A DNA stretch of 64,000 nt from UBA4736 sp002404015 (lineage in GTDB: Bacteria > Chloroflexota > Dormibacteria > Dormibacterales > Dormibacteraceae), in contig DAIOCN010000007.1 of NCBI GenBank assembly GCA_036747295.1, positions 1-64,000 of the forward strand. The letters are read 5' to 3'. Under the pieces are notes generated by a model, which saw only the letters and a list, made by a program, of their open reading frames with translations, searched no databases and was not told the DNA's origin. Positions 52,881 through 61,615 of the stretch are shown here, piece by piece; position 1 is the stretch's first letter; each line of letters begins with the position of its first letter. The position numbers and the translations under genes are program-made.

Positions 52881-53050
52881 GTCGGCGTGACGACCTCCAC
52901 CTGCCAGCCGGCCGGCAACAAACTGCGCGCCGATTGTAACTACCGGGCCGGATCGGCCTGGGCCCCAGGGGTCTCGGCCCGGCCGCGTTCAGGCAATTCT
53001 CAGGCCGTTCCTACGTCGGCCTCAGGGTGGGTGCCCAGGGTGGACCGCTG

Positions 53051-54202
53051 ATGCGGGCGCCATCCGTTCACGGGAGCCGAGGATCGCTGGGACTGGCGCT
53101 CGCCAGCATCGGGATCGTCGCCGCCCTGGCGGCGTGCAGCTCACCGGTCCGCCTCGCCACCCCGTCTGAGGTGAAGCAGGCGACGGCCCCCTCGCCCACG
53201 CCGGCTGCCATCACGGCGCCGATCCCGGGAGCGAGCGCCGCGCCCGGCGCCTCGCCCGCCCCCGGCGCCTCCCCCGCGCCGGCCCCGGCGGGCTCAGGCG
53301 CCCTGGGGCAGCTCCAGAACGAGCTCCGGCTGCTGATCGACAAGGTGCTCCCCTCGGTAGTGCAGATCGACACCGGGAACGGCCTGGGATCGGGAGTCGT
53401 GATGGACGCCCAGGGTGACATAGTCACCAACGCCCACGTGGTCGAATCGGCGAGCAGCCTCACCGTCACCACCTCGGACGGCCACACCTACTCGGCCACG
53501 CTGGTCGGCTCCTATGCCGCCAACGACCTGGCCGTCATCAAGGTGAGCAGCGACGCCAGCCTCAAGCCGGCCACCTTCGGCGACTCGGCGGCCGCCCGCG
53601 TGGGCGACATCGTGCTCGCGATCGGGAGCCCGCTTGGCCTGACCGACAGCGTGAGCGAGGGCATCATCAGCGGCACCGGCCGTGAGCAGCCCGAGGGCAA
53701 CGGGATCACGCTCAGGGGCCTGATCCAGACGACCGCCTCGATCAACCCCGGCAACTCGGGCGGCGCCCTCGTGGACATCAGCGGCCAGGTCATCGGGATT
53801 CCGACGCTGGGCGCCAGCGCCTCGCCGCGCGGGGGCGCCGCAGCCAGCATCGGATTCGCCATTCCCAGCAGCCAGGTGCTGAGCGTCACCAAGCAGCTGA
53901 CGACCGGCGGCACGGTCACCCAGACCAACCAGGCTTACCTGGGGGTCGTGGTCAGCGCCGCCTCCAACGGTGGAGCCCTGGTCGGTTCCGTCGCAGCGGG
54001 CGGACCGGCCGACGCCGCCGGCGTGAAGGCCGGCTGGATCGTGCATTCCCTGGGCGGCCACGCGGTCGCCGATTCGAGCAGCGTCAGCCAGATCCTGTCC
54101 GGCCTCAAGCCGGGGGACAAAATCCAGTTGACCGCCCAACTGCCGGACGGCTCGTCGAGGACCGTGACGGTTACCCTCGGCCAGCGGCCGCCCGGCCCGT
54201 GA
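53051..54202 (+). CDS. HtrA/DegP-type serine protease lipoprotein with PDZ domain
   Basis: 383 residues. Signal peptide with lipobox A-L-A-A-C (Cys near 29), Pro/Ala-rich linker with G-A-S-P-A-P units, trypsin-like domain with His in N-A-H-V-V, Asp in N-D-L-A-V and Ser in G-N-S-G-G-A, then a C-terminal PDZ domain (~295-383, V-K-A-G-W-I-V-H-S-L-G-G). Periplasmic/extracytoplasmic quality-control protease. ATG 53051 is preferred to the ATG/GTG further upstream. Followed after 11 bases by the MoxR gene. Confidence 0.88.
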   Translation: MRAPSVHGSRGSLGLALASIGIVAALAACSSPVRLATPSEVKQATAPSPTPAAITAPIPGASAAPGASPAPGASPAPAPAGSGALGQLQNELRLLIDKVLPSVVQIDTGNGLGSGVVMDAQGDIVTNAHVVESASSLTVTTSDGHTYSATLVGSYAANDLAVIKVSSDASLKPATFGDSAAARVGDIVLAIGSPLGLTDSVSEGIISGTGREQPEGNGITLRGLIQTTASINPGNSGGALVDISGQVIGIPTLGASASPRGGAAASIGFAIPSSQVLSVTKQLTTGGTVTQTNQAYLGVVVSAASNGGALVGSVAAGGPADAAGVKAGWIVHSLGGHAVADSSSVSQILSGLKPGDKIQLTAQLPDGSSRTVTVTLGQRPPGP

Positions 54203-54213
54203 CAAGGAGACAC

Positions 54214-55248
54214 ATGCAAGAACCAAAAGCAGCTCAGCCGACGGCGCGACTAACCCAGGAATACGCGGCCCGGGTGCCCGCCCCGGTGGAGCAGGTCCTC
54301 TTCGAGGTGCGCCGGATGATCGTCGGCCAAGACCGGCTCCTCGAGCGCCTCGCCGTCGCCCTGCTGGCGGGCGGCCACGTCCTCCTCGAGGGCGTCCCCG
54401 GGCTGGCCAAGACTGCCACCGTGCGGGCGCTGGCACAGGCGGTCGGCGGCACGTTCGGCCGGATCCAGTTCACGCCCGACCTGGTGCCCGCCGACCTCAT
54501 CGGGACCCGGATGTACAACCCGCGGCGGGCGGAGTTCACCACCGAGCTGGGGCCGGTCTTCTGCAACCTGCTGCTCGCGGACGAGGTGAACCGCGCTCCG
54601 GCGAAGGTCCAGTCCGCCCTGCTGGAGGTGATGCAGGAGCACCAGGTGACGATCGGCAAGCAGAGCTACCCCGTCAGCGAGCCGTTCCTGGTGCTCGCCA
54701 CTCAGAACCCGATCGAAGCCGACGGCACCTACCCGCTTCCGGAAGCGCAGATCGACCGCTTCATGCTCAAAGTCCTGGTGGGCTATCCCTCGCTGGAGGA
54801 GGAGGTCGTGGTGGTCGAGCGCATGATCGGACCCCCGATCGAGATTCAGCAGGTGATCAGCCTGGACCAGCTCCGGGAGATGCAGGCTTCCGTGCGGGCC
54901 GTTTACGTCGACCCCGCGGTCATTACCTACGCCGCCAACCTGACGGCCGCCACGCGCACCCCGGCCACGTCGGGCCTGTCCGAGTTCGCCGGCGCGATCG
55001 CCTACGGCGCCAGCCCGCGCGCCTCCATCCACCTGGTGGCGGCGGCCCGCGCCCTCGCCTTCATCCGCGGTCGCGGATACGTCCTTGGCCACGACGTGCG
55101 GGACGTCGCGCCCGAGGTGCTCCGTCATCGCATCGTCCTGAGCTACGACGGCATCGCCGACGAGGTCTCGACCGAGGCAATCATCGCACGCGTCCTCGAG
55201 AACCAGGCTCTGCCCCGGATCGACCTCGCCGAACGTCATGCCTCCTGA
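54214..55248 (+). CDS. MoxR-family AAA+ ATPase
   Basis: 344 residues. Walker A G-V-P-G-L-A-K-T (~57-64), Walker B L-L-L-A-D-E-V-N-R (~117-125), sensor 1 A-T-Q-N-P and Arg-finger region E-A-Q-I-D-R-F. MoxR proteins act as chaperones for VWA-domain partners, both of which follow. AAGGAG precedes ATG 54214. Overlaps the DUF58 start by 11 bases. Confidence 0.92.
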   Translation: MQEPKAAQPTARLTQEYAARVPAPVEQVLFEVRRMIVGQDRLLERLAVALLAGGHVLLEGVPGLAKTATVRALAQAVGGTFGRIQFTPDLVPADLIGTRMYNPRRAEFTTELGPVFCNLLLADEVNRAPAKVQSALLEVMQEHQVTIGKQSYPVSEPFLVLATQNPIEADGTYPLPEAQIDRFMLKVLVGYPSLEEEVVVVERMIGPPIEIQQVISLDQLREMQASVRAVYVDPAVITYAANLTAATRTPATSGLSEFAGAIAYGASPRASIHLVAAARALAFIRGRGYVLGHDVRDVAPEVLRHRIVLSYDGIADEVSTEAIIARVLENQALPRIDLAERHAS

Positions 55249-56170
55249 CCACCGCAGCTCCACGGCGCGAGCCCGCTCCCGCGAGGTGCTTCGCCGCCTG
55301 CGCTGGCCGATCGCGCGGCGCCTCGGCGTTCATGCCTGGGGAGACGAGCTCTCGCGCTTGCGGGGCCCCGGCATCGAGTACGCCGACGTCCGGGAATACC
55401 AGTTCGCCGAGGACGCGCGCCTGATCGACTGGAACCTGACGGCCCGGTCGGATCGCCCGTGGGTCAGGGAGTCCCACCCGGACCGGTCGCTGGACGTCTG
55501 GCTGGCCGTAGACGCCAGCCGCTCGCTGGACTGGGGGACTGCCACCTGCCTGAAGAGCGACGCCGCCTTCGAGCTGGTCGGCCTGGCCACGCTCCTGCTG
55601 ACGCGACACGGCAACCGGGTGGGGGCGATCATCTTCGACACCGAGGTGCGCCGGATCTGCCCGCCGACGGCCGGGCGCCGGGGCCGGCTCGCGCTGCTTT
55701 CAAAAGTGGAGGCAGCGGACGCCTCGCAGACCCTCGGCGGGCCGACCAACCTCGCGAGCGCGCTGGCATACGCGGCTCGCCTGATCAGCCGGCCCTCGGT
55801 CGTGATCGTTATCAGCGACTTCCTGGTCGCGCCGGGCTGGGAGCGGGGGCTCAAGGCCCTTGCGCTGCGCCACGAGGTGGTCGCCGTCCGCATCACCGAT
55901 CCCCGGGAGGGCGAGATCCCCGCGATCGGCGTGGTCACGTTCGAGGACCCCGAGACCGGCGCCCAGCTCGAGGTCGACACCGGCAGCTCGGCGCTGCGCG
56001 AGCGCTTCCGCCAGGCAGCCCTCGAGCAGCGCCGCCAGCTTGTCGCCGAGCTGAAGCAGGCGCGCGCGGACCTGCTCGAGGTCAGCACCGGCGACGCGGT
56101 CCTCGGCCAGCTGGTCGCGTTTCTCCGCAGCCGGGCGGCGAAGCGGCCGGCGGGTGCGCTCCCGCAGTGA
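55238..56170 (+). CDS. DUF58 protein
   Basis: 310 residues. N-terminal R-R-L-x-W-P-I-A-R-R-L-G-V-H-A-W-G-D-E-L-S-R-L-R-G family block and R-E-Y-Q-F-A-E-D-A-R-L-I-D-W-N, then a VWA-like region (V-D-A-S-R-S-L). Typical second member of MoxR/DUF58/VWA (Bat) operons. Cytoplasmic, possibly associated with MoxR. GTG of the VWA gene overlaps its stop. Confidence 0.9.
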   Translation: MPPDHRSSTARARSREVLRRLRWPIARRLGVHAWGDELSRLRGPGIEYADVREYQFAEDARLIDWNLTARSDRPWVRESHPDRSLDVWLAVDASRSLDWGTATCLKSDAAFELVGLATLLLTRHGNRVGAIIFDTEVRRICPPTAGRRGRLALLSKVEAADASQTLGGPTNLASALAYAARLISRPSVVIVISDFLVAPGWERGLKALALRHEVVAVRITDPREGEIPAIGVVTFEDPETGAQLEVDTGSSALRERFRQAALEQRRQLVAELKQARADLLEVSTGDAVLGQLVAFLRSRAAKRPAGALPQ

Positions 56171-57114
56171 CCTTCCAGCAGCCGCTCTTCCTGATCAGCC
56201 TGGTCGCGGTGCCGGTCCTGGCCGGTCTCTACGTGCTGGCGCAGGGCCGCCGGCGGCGATTCACGCTCCGATTCACCAACCTGGCCCTGATGCAGTCGGT
56301 CGTGGGGCGCCGGCCCAATGTCCGACGGCACTTCCCGCCTTTCCTCTTCCTGCTGGGGGCGGCGGCGCTGCTCCTGGGACTGGCCGGTCCGATCCTCAAC
56401 CTGGAGGTGGCCCGGAGCGACGCCAGCGTGATGCTGGTCATCGACGTCTCGGGCTCGATGCAGGCGACGGATGTGCAGCCGACCCGGCTGGACGCCGCCC
56501 GCAGCGCGGCCAAGACCCTGATCGATCAGCTGCCCTCCAACAACCGTGTCGGGCTGGTCAGCTTCAACGGGAACGCTCGCCTCGACGCCGCCCTGACCGA
56601 CAACCGCCAGACCGTGCTGTCGGCACTGGACGGCCTGGTGGCGAACGGCGGAACCGCGATCGGCTCGGGGCTCTCCCTGGCGCTCGAGCAGCTGGCGCCG
56701 GGCTCGAATCGGGCCTCCGGTGCCAACCGGCCCGCGGCGATGATCGTGCTCCTGACCGACGGTGTCTCGAACACCGGGATCGATCCCCAGGCTGCGGCGG
56801 ACCAGGCCCGAGCGGCCGGGGTCCGGGTGCAGACCATCGGCGTCGGCCTTCGAAACGCCAGTGTCCGGGTCCGGGGCCAGGAGGTCGGCGGGGTCGATGA
56901 GCAGACGCTGCAGGCGATCGCATCCACGACCGGTGGCAAGTACTACTACGCGGAGGCGGCCGGCCAGCTCACGCAGATCTACTCGTCGCTGGGATCGGAG
57001 GTGGCCTGGCGGTTCGTCAAGTTCGACCTGACGGTCCCGCTGCTGGTGACGGGCATCATCGTGGTCCTGCTGGGCGGCGCGGTCAGCCTGGCCTGGTTCC
57101 GGGTCCTCCCCTGA
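56167..57114 (+). CDS. VWA-domain membrane protein (BatA-like)
   Basis: 315 residues. Two N-terminal hydrophobic helices (BatA-type), a von Willebrand factor A domain with MIDAS D-V-S-G-S-M near 94-99 and T-D-G-V-S-N near 197, then a C-terminal helix and short tail. Membrane partner of the MoxR ATPase; role in envelope stress or complex assembly is inferred. GTG 56167 overlaps the DUF58 stop. Confidence 0.88.
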   Translation: MTFQQPLFLISLVAVPVLAGLYVLAQGRRRRFTLRFTNLALMQSVVGRRPNVRRHFPPFLFLLGAAALLLGLAGPILNLEVARSDASVMLVIDVSGSMQATDVQPTRLDAARSAAKTLIDQLPSNNRVGLVSFNGNARLDAALTDNRQTVLSALDGLVANGGTAIGSGLSLALEQLAPGSNRASGANRPAAMIVLLTDGVSNTGIDPQAAADQARAAGVRVQTIGVGLRNASVRVRGQEVGGVDEQTLQAIASTTGGKYYYAEAAGQLTQIYSSLGSEVAWRFVKFDLTVPLLVTGIIVVLLGGAVSLAWFRVLP

Positions 57115-57119
57115 ACAGA

Positions 57120-57139
57120 GCCGGCCGCGATCGGCCGGC
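57120..57139. terminator. Perfect 8-bp GC hairpin between convergent genes
   Basis: GCCGGCCG (57120-57127), loop CGAT, CGGCCGGC (57132-57139), five bases past the VWA stop and 27 before the ferritin-like stop. No T-run; possible bidirectional transcript end. Confidence 0.55.
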
Positions 57140-57165
57140 CCTGGACGCTGGGGAGCTCTCGTGGC

Positions 57166-58338
57166 TCAGTCGTTGTTGTTCTGCAGGTCCCGCCGCGCCG
57201 CGTCGGCCGCGACGGCCAGGGCCATGAGCGTCCGCAGGAACTCCTGGGACTGACCCTCGAACAGGTGGTCGGCCGTCAGCGACCTGACCGCCGCGACCGC
57301 CCCTGCGTTGGCGGCCGAGGTGGGCCTGATAACCGAGCACTTGGGCAGGCTCTTGCTGATGAAGTCGGCGGGCTCGGGCAGGATCTTGTTGGGCTGGAAC
57401 CGCTCCTGGTCGAAGTGTGCGGGATCGCTGAGATCAGGGAAGTGCAGCCCTGAGACCGGGTCGGTGAGCCCCGCCAGGGATCCCGACACCGTGTTCGCCA
57501 CCTTGTCGTGCCACAGCGAGAAGTGGTCGACCTCGACCCCTCCGATGCTGACGATGATCCGGAGCACCTCCAGGCTCGAGGCCTTGGTCGCGAGCCCGGT
57601 GTACAGGCTGGAGCCGCCCTGTTCGATGAGGGCGAAGTGGAAGGCGGCCGTGTCGGCGATCGCTTGCATGCGCCTGGCCGCGACGGTCGTCGGCAGGTTA
57701 TCCTGCGCGGTGGTCGGCGGGGTCTCGGTGTCATTGAGCGGAATGGCCGGCTGGTTTCGAATCGTCACCGCCTGGTCGAACGTTGCGCCGAGGTCCGGGT
57801 TGCCCATCCCCCGATAGCGCGTGTACCAGCTGGTGTCCACCGTCAGGTTCTTGAGGTTCGTCAGCCGCTTCCGGTTCTGGGCGCCCGTTGCCGCGGTGGT
57901 GGGAAGGGTTCGGAACTTCTCGAGGCTCACCTGGGGCGCGCCTTTCGACTTCAAGTAGGCGTTCAGGAATTCAGCGTGGCTCTCCTCGTCGTCCGTGTTG
58001 TCGGTGATGTACTGGGGCATATCGCCGTCGATGTTTTCCAGCGCGGCCTTGTAGGCGGGGTTGGCGCCCAGGGCACCGCCCAGCTCGCTGTACTGCTCCC
58101 AGAGATCGCTCTCGATGATCTCGGCTGCCGCCAGGAAGCGAAGGATCGCGATGTCGCCCTTGTTCAGCCGGCTGTCGTCCGACGCCTGGACTGTACCCGG
58201 CACAAGCGCCACGGCCGGAAGGGCCGCGCTCACCACCCCAAGACCCCTCAGAAACGAGCGCCGTTTGACGACCCGATGCCACTGCGACTCGAGATCCTCA
58301 ACCGTGCTGCCGACATCGGGAAGCCCTTTTTTGGCCAT
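57166..58338 (-). CDS. Tat-exported ferritin-like protein
   Basis: 390 residues. The N-terminus has a twin-arginine signal (R-R-S-F-L-R-G-L-G, near residues 27-35) with hydrophobic core and A-S-D. The body is a ferritin-like/DUF4439-type helical protein (Ferritin_2 group): L-R-F-L-A-A-A-E-I-I-E-S-D-L and D-D-E-E-S-H-A-E-F supply Glu/His for a di-iron site, with A-F-H-F-A-L-I-E and E-V-D-H-F-S later. ATG 58338 follows GGAGGA. Possibly oxidative stress or desiccation related, by analogy. Confidence 0.82.
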   Translation of the reverse strand: MAKKGLPDVGSTVEDLESQWHRVVKRRSFLRGLGVVSAALPAVALVPGTVQASDDSRLNKGDIAILRFLAAAEIIESDLWEQYSELGGALGANPAYKAALENIDGDMPQYITDNTDDEESHAEFLNAYLKSKGAPQVSLEKFRTLPTTAATGAQNRKRLTNLKNLTVDTSWYTRYRGMGNPDLGATFDQAVTIRNQPAIPLNDTETPPTTAQDNLPTTVAARRMQAIADTAAFHFALIEQGGSSLYTGLATKASSLEVLRIIVSIGGVEVDHFSLWHDKVANTVSGSLAGLTDPVSGLHFPDLSDPAHFDQERFQPNKILPEPADFISKSLPKCSVIRPTSAANAGAVAAVRSLTADHLFEGQSQEFLRTLMALAVAADAARRDLQNNND

Positions 58339-58431
58339 GCTCCGTCCTCCCATGTGGGTGTCGCAATCGCGATCCGCAACCTTCTGCGTGGCCACGAGTG
58401 ATGACGCGGCGCCGGTTACTACCGGGGGGAG

Positions 58432-59163
58432 TTACGGAGGAACTGCCAGACCCCGACCGTCGCGCTCGCCCCGGAACTCCGGGTCGGCGTACATGCCGCC
58501 CTGGGCTCCCAGGTGCTCGCTGGCGTCCGGTTCGACATCGCCTTCGAATGCGTCGGCGTCGTCCTGGGGCCGGTAGCCGATCGCCTCCGCGGCTGCCATG
58601 TCCCACCAGCCCCGGCTGGTCCGGGAGACGCCATAGACGACGGCGAAACGAAGCGGCGCGTCCAGGCAGGCCCGGAACAGCGCCACCCCGTCCCGGTGGG
58701 AGAGCCAGGTCGAGAGGTGGCGGGCGTCCTGGGGCCGTTCCAGGAAGCTGCCGATCCTGACGCAGGCCACCTCCAGCCCCCACTTCTCCGCGTAGAGCCG
58801 GCCCAGGGCCTCGCCGAAGACCTTGCTCACGCCGTAGAAACCGTCGGGCCGCACCGGCGCCTCGGCGCCGATGTGCTCCGAGCGCGGGTACATGCCGGTC
58901 GCGTGGTTGCTGCTCGCGAAGACCACCCGGCGCACGCCCTGGCGGCGGGCTGCCTCGTAGACGTTGTAGGTACCCCGGAGGTTGTGGTCGAGGATGGCCT
59001 CGAAAGGCGCCTCGGTGGGGATCGCACCGAGGTGCACGACCTTTTCGACACCGGCGAGGGCCTGCTCCACGGCCGCCAGGTCCCGCAGGTCGACCTGTTC
59101 GATGCCCTCGCCGGCCCGGATATCGAGGAGGCGGAGCCGGCCGCCGAGCTCGCGGGCCAGCAC
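58432..59163 (-). CDS. NAD-dependent epimerase/dehydratase (uronate-dehydrogenase-like)
   Basis: About 243 residues from GTG 59163. The Y-G-V-S-K catalytic motif and A-S-S-N-H-A-T-G segment match uronate dehydrogenase-type SDRs. The glycine-rich Rossmann loop (I-T-G-A-A-G-V-I-G) is encoded just upstream in the same frame (59164-59211), so the true start is upstream, but only an ACG or CTG is available there before the dapA-like stop overlap. This may be a non-standard start or frame disturbance. Coupled to the aldolase gene upstream. Confidence 0.72.
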   Translation of the reverse strand: MLARELGGRLRLLDIRAGEGIEQVDLRDLAAVEQALAGVEKVVHLGAIPTEAPFEAILDHNLRGTYNVYEAARRQGVRRVVFASSNHATGMYPRSEHIGAEAPVRPDGFYGVSKVFGEALGRLYAEKWGLEVACVRIGSFLERPQDARHLSTWLSHRDGVALFRACLDAPLRFAVVYGVSRTSRGWWDMAAAEAIGYRPQDDADAFEGDVEPDASEHLGAQGGMYADPEFRGERDGRGLAVPP

Positions 59164-59206
59164 GCTGCCGATGACGCCCGCCGCGCCGGTGATCGCGAGG
59201 AGGCCG

Positions 59207-60127
59207 TCAGCCGTGGCGGGAGCCGACCGCTGAGAGCAGGCCCCAGCCCAGCAGCTGCTCTCGGAGGTCCTCGCGGGCAGCCTGGCTCAGCACGGGGACG
59301 GGGGGCGCCGGCCACGGCTCACACACCCCCATCAGGTCGAGGGCCGCTTTGATGGCGGCCGGAAAGACGCCTGCCCGGACAGCCAGGACCAGCTGCAGCA
59401 GCAGGTCCTGGTGGGACCGCGCCAGCTCCCACTGGCCGCCGACGAAGGACTCATAGACGCGCACCACCCAGCCCGGAGCGACGTTGGCGCCGCCGCAGAT
59501 CGTGCCCGCCCCGCCCATGGCCATCGACGCCAGGAGCATCGTGTCGCTCCCGGTGAAGACGCAGAAGCCGGGCAGCTCGCGAGTGGCCAGGCAGATGCGC
59601 TCGAAGTATTCGAAATCGCGGCTCGAGTCCTTTGTCCCGGCGACCGTGCCCTCGCTTGCCAGTGCGGCCAGCGTGGCCGGCTCGACCACCACCTTGGTGA
59701 ACTGGGGGATGTTGTAGACCAGGATCGGCAGGGGGCTTTCGGCTGCCAGGCGGCGATAGAAACCCAGCACCGTCGCCTGGTCGATCGGGTAGTAGAAGGG
59801 CGGTGTCACCAGGGCGGCCACGGCACCCAGCTCAGCGGCTGCCGCCACCTCGGCGCGGGCCGCGGCCAGGTGGGTCTGGGCAACCCCGCAGATCACGGGC
59901 ACGCGGCCGCCGGCCGCCCGGACAACGGCTGCCAGCACCAGCCGCCGGCTGGGCTCGTCGAGGGAGGCCGTCTCGCCCGTCGAGCCGAGGGCGAGCAGCC
60001 CGTGCACGCCGCCGGCGAGCACGTGCTCCACCAGGCGGCCGATGGCCGGTTCGTCGACGGTCCCGTCCTGGCGCAGCGGAGTCACCAGCGCCGGCAGCAC
60101 GCCATGCAGTTCTTCGATCTCGGTCAT
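59207..60127 (-). CDS. DapA-family aldolase/dihydrodipicolinate-synthase-like protein
   Basis: 306 residues, (beta/alpha)8 class I aldolase. The Schiff-base lysine is in A-G-T-K-D-S-S, with Tyr in P-I-L-V-Y-N-I-P and G-S-T-G-E near the N-terminus (residues ~44-48). GGAGGAGC precedes ATG 60127. Given the uronate-dehydrogenase-like neighbour, it may be a sugar-acid (keto-deoxy) aldolase/dehydratase rather than lysine biosynthesis. Confidence 0.82.
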   Translation of the reverse strand: MTEIEELHGVLPALVTPLRQDGTVDEPAIGRLVEHVLAGGVHGLLALGSTGETASLDEPSRRLVLAAVVRAAGGRVPVICGVAQTHLAAARAEVAAAAELGAVAALVTPPFYYPIDQATVLGFYRRLAAESPLPILVYNIPQFTKVVVEPATLAALASEGTVAGTKDSSRDFEYFERICLATRELPGFCVFTGSDTMLLASMAMGGAGTICGGANVAPGWVVRVYESFVGGQWELARSHQDLLLQLVLAVRAGVFPAAIKAALDLMGVCEPWPAPPVPVLSQAAREDLREQLLGWGLLSAVGSRHG

Positions 60128-60177
60128 TGCTCCTCCAAGCACCCTCGGTCAGGGCCTGTCAATGGTGATTGATGTGT

Positions 60178-60390
60178 CTACAGGAGCCTGGGCACGTCGT
60201 CGAGGACAACCTGCAGCCTCAGCGCGAGCCGCACTTCGCCGGCCGCCCGCAGCTGCACGACGGTGCCCGCAAGTCCCTCGACGACCGCGTACACCTCGTC
60301 AGCACACGTGGCGCTCGTACGGCCGAGCCGCACGTCCTCATCCAACCTGTCTCGCCAACGGGTCAGGGGCGGCGACCACTGGTGGGCCAT
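60178..60390 (-). CDS. Small uncharacterised protein (70 aa)
   Basis: 70 codons from ATG 60390, starting M-A-H-Q-W-S. It overlaps the stop of the preceding small ORF (TGATG), which suggests coupled translation. No domain recognised. Confidence 0.4.
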   Translation of the reverse strand: MAHQWSPPLTRWRDRLDEDVRLGRTSATCADEVYAVVEGLAGTVVQLRAAGEVRLALRLQVVLDDVPRLL

Positions 60391-60584
60391 CAGGTGCCGG
60401 CGGGCTTGCCGGGGGACGTCCGCCGCGCCAGCTCGCGGCGCGCGCATTCGATCGCGGACGCGGCGTCGTGGTGGGTGATGTGCTCGCAGTTCCAGACGCC
60501 CTGGCCGTCGGACTGCGTGACCACCGCGGTGTAGTCAGATCGGCCCTCCTGCTGAACAGAGGACGCCTGCAGGTCGGGAGGCAC
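60390..60584 (-). CDS. Small uncharacterised protein (64 aa)
   Basis: 64 codons starting M-P-P-D-L-Q; contains two Cys and an H-I-T-H-H-D-A-A segment. Forms a pair with the downstream 70-aa ORF through a TGATG overlap. No family recognised. Confidence 0.4.
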   Translation of the reverse strand: MPPDLQASSVQQEGRSDYTAVVTQSDGQGVWNCEHITHHDAASAIECARRELARRTSPGKPAGT

Positions 60585-60661
60585 CGACCCATTCTGCTCC
60601 GCGGCGGCCGATTAGACCCGGCGGCCGCCCGCCTGCGGCCTCCCCTAACCTGGTCCTGGCC

Positions 60662-61093
60662 ATGAATCCGCTCTTCTTCGCCTCCTGGCGATGCACCTGG
60701 CGGCGGTCCTGGTGGCGTATGGGGCCAATCTCCTCATCCCCGTTCCAGGCTGAGCCGGCGGAGGGCAAGGAGGGATGGCTGTTCAGGTTCGAGCGCCTGG
60801 CCGCGGAGCGGCTGTCACTGCCGGCCGCGCTCACCGTGCCCTTCACCGGGGCCGGCATGGTCCTGGTCGCCGGCATCAACCCGACCACCCGGTTCTGGCT
60901 CTGGGCGTCCATCGTGCTCTACCTGGGAACGCTGGTCTACCTGGTGGCGCGGCAGCGGCCGGGGGTGATCCGGCTGCTGCGAGGGGACCGCTCGGCGGGC
61001 CGGCTGCAGCAGCTGCGGCTGGCCAGCGTGGGAGTCCTGGCGGTCATCCTCGCGATCGGCGCCATGATGATGGCCAAGCCCGGCCAGAACTGA
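60662..61093 (+). CDS. Small membrane protein with disturbed N-terminal frame
   Basis: 143 residues; residues ~35-143 hold two to three hydrophobic helices (A-L-T-V-P-F-T-G-A-G-M-V-L-V and L-A-S-V-G-V-L-A-V-I-L). Between about 60682 and 60741 the annotated frame reads as Trp/Arg-rich noise, whereas the +2 frame reads M-H-L-A-A-V-L-V-A-Y-G-A-N-L-L-I-P, a membrane helix. A one-base deletion near 60682 and an insertion in the CCCC at 60738-60741 would restore one intact membrane protein (DUF2269-like). Function unknown. Confidence 0.55.
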   Translation: MNPLFFASWRCTWRRSWWRMGPISSSPFQAEPAEGKEGWLFRFERLAAERLSLPAALTVPFTGAGMVLVAGINPTTRFWLWASIVLYLGTLVYLVARQRPGVIRLLRGDRSAGRLQQLRLASVGVLAVILAIGAMMMAKPGQN

Positions 61094-61130
61094 GTCAATC
61101 GGCCGCCTGGGCCGCCTGGTCCGCGACCGC

Positions 61131-61456
61131 CGGTTGCGGCTCTTGAACACCCTGAACAGGAGCGCGAGCGACGGCACGGTGAGGAGCATGCCGACCGCGA
61201 CGATTCCCAGCAGCACGTGCCGCGCGACTTCCGGTGCGGCCGTCTGAGCGACCGTCAGATCCGGCGGGACCAGGTACGGAAACTGTCCGATCGCCCAGGC
61301 CTTGGGGGCGGTGCTGTCCCTGACCATGCGTCCGAAGGCCACGACAGAGACCAGGACAGCGAGCACGAGAAGTCCTCCGACCAGCCTCAGCGCCTGGCCT
61401 GGCAGCCGGTGGGCAGCGCGGGGCTCGAGTCCGGCCGGCGGTCGCAGCCTGTCCAC
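61131..61456 (-). pseudogene. C-terminal remnant of cytochrome bd oxidase subunit II
   Basis: The only coding-like signal in 61094-61615. Minus-strand frame reads L-V-G-G-L-L-V-L-A-V-L, then G-Q-F-P-Y-L-V-P-P-D-L-T-V-A-Q-T-A-A-P and L-L-F-R-V-F-K, matching the last ~100 residues of CydB. The N-terminal ~230 residues and CydA are absent; the frame runs on past the expected end. Likely a decayed fragment. GTG 61456 is the only nearby start. The rest of the interval (61457-61615) shows no feature apart from the phosphoesterase leader. Confidence 0.6.
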
Positions 61457-61615
61457 TTCTTCCGCGAGTATCCGACTTCGGGGCTGAACATGCCCCCTGC
61501 AAAGGGGAGGCTTGCCGGTCGTCGCCGCGCCGGTCGTGAAGCGTAGGCTGGACTGGCCCCGACCGTTTCCAGGCTGGTCAACACGAGGCTCGAGCCATGG
61601 ACAAGGAGGATCGCC

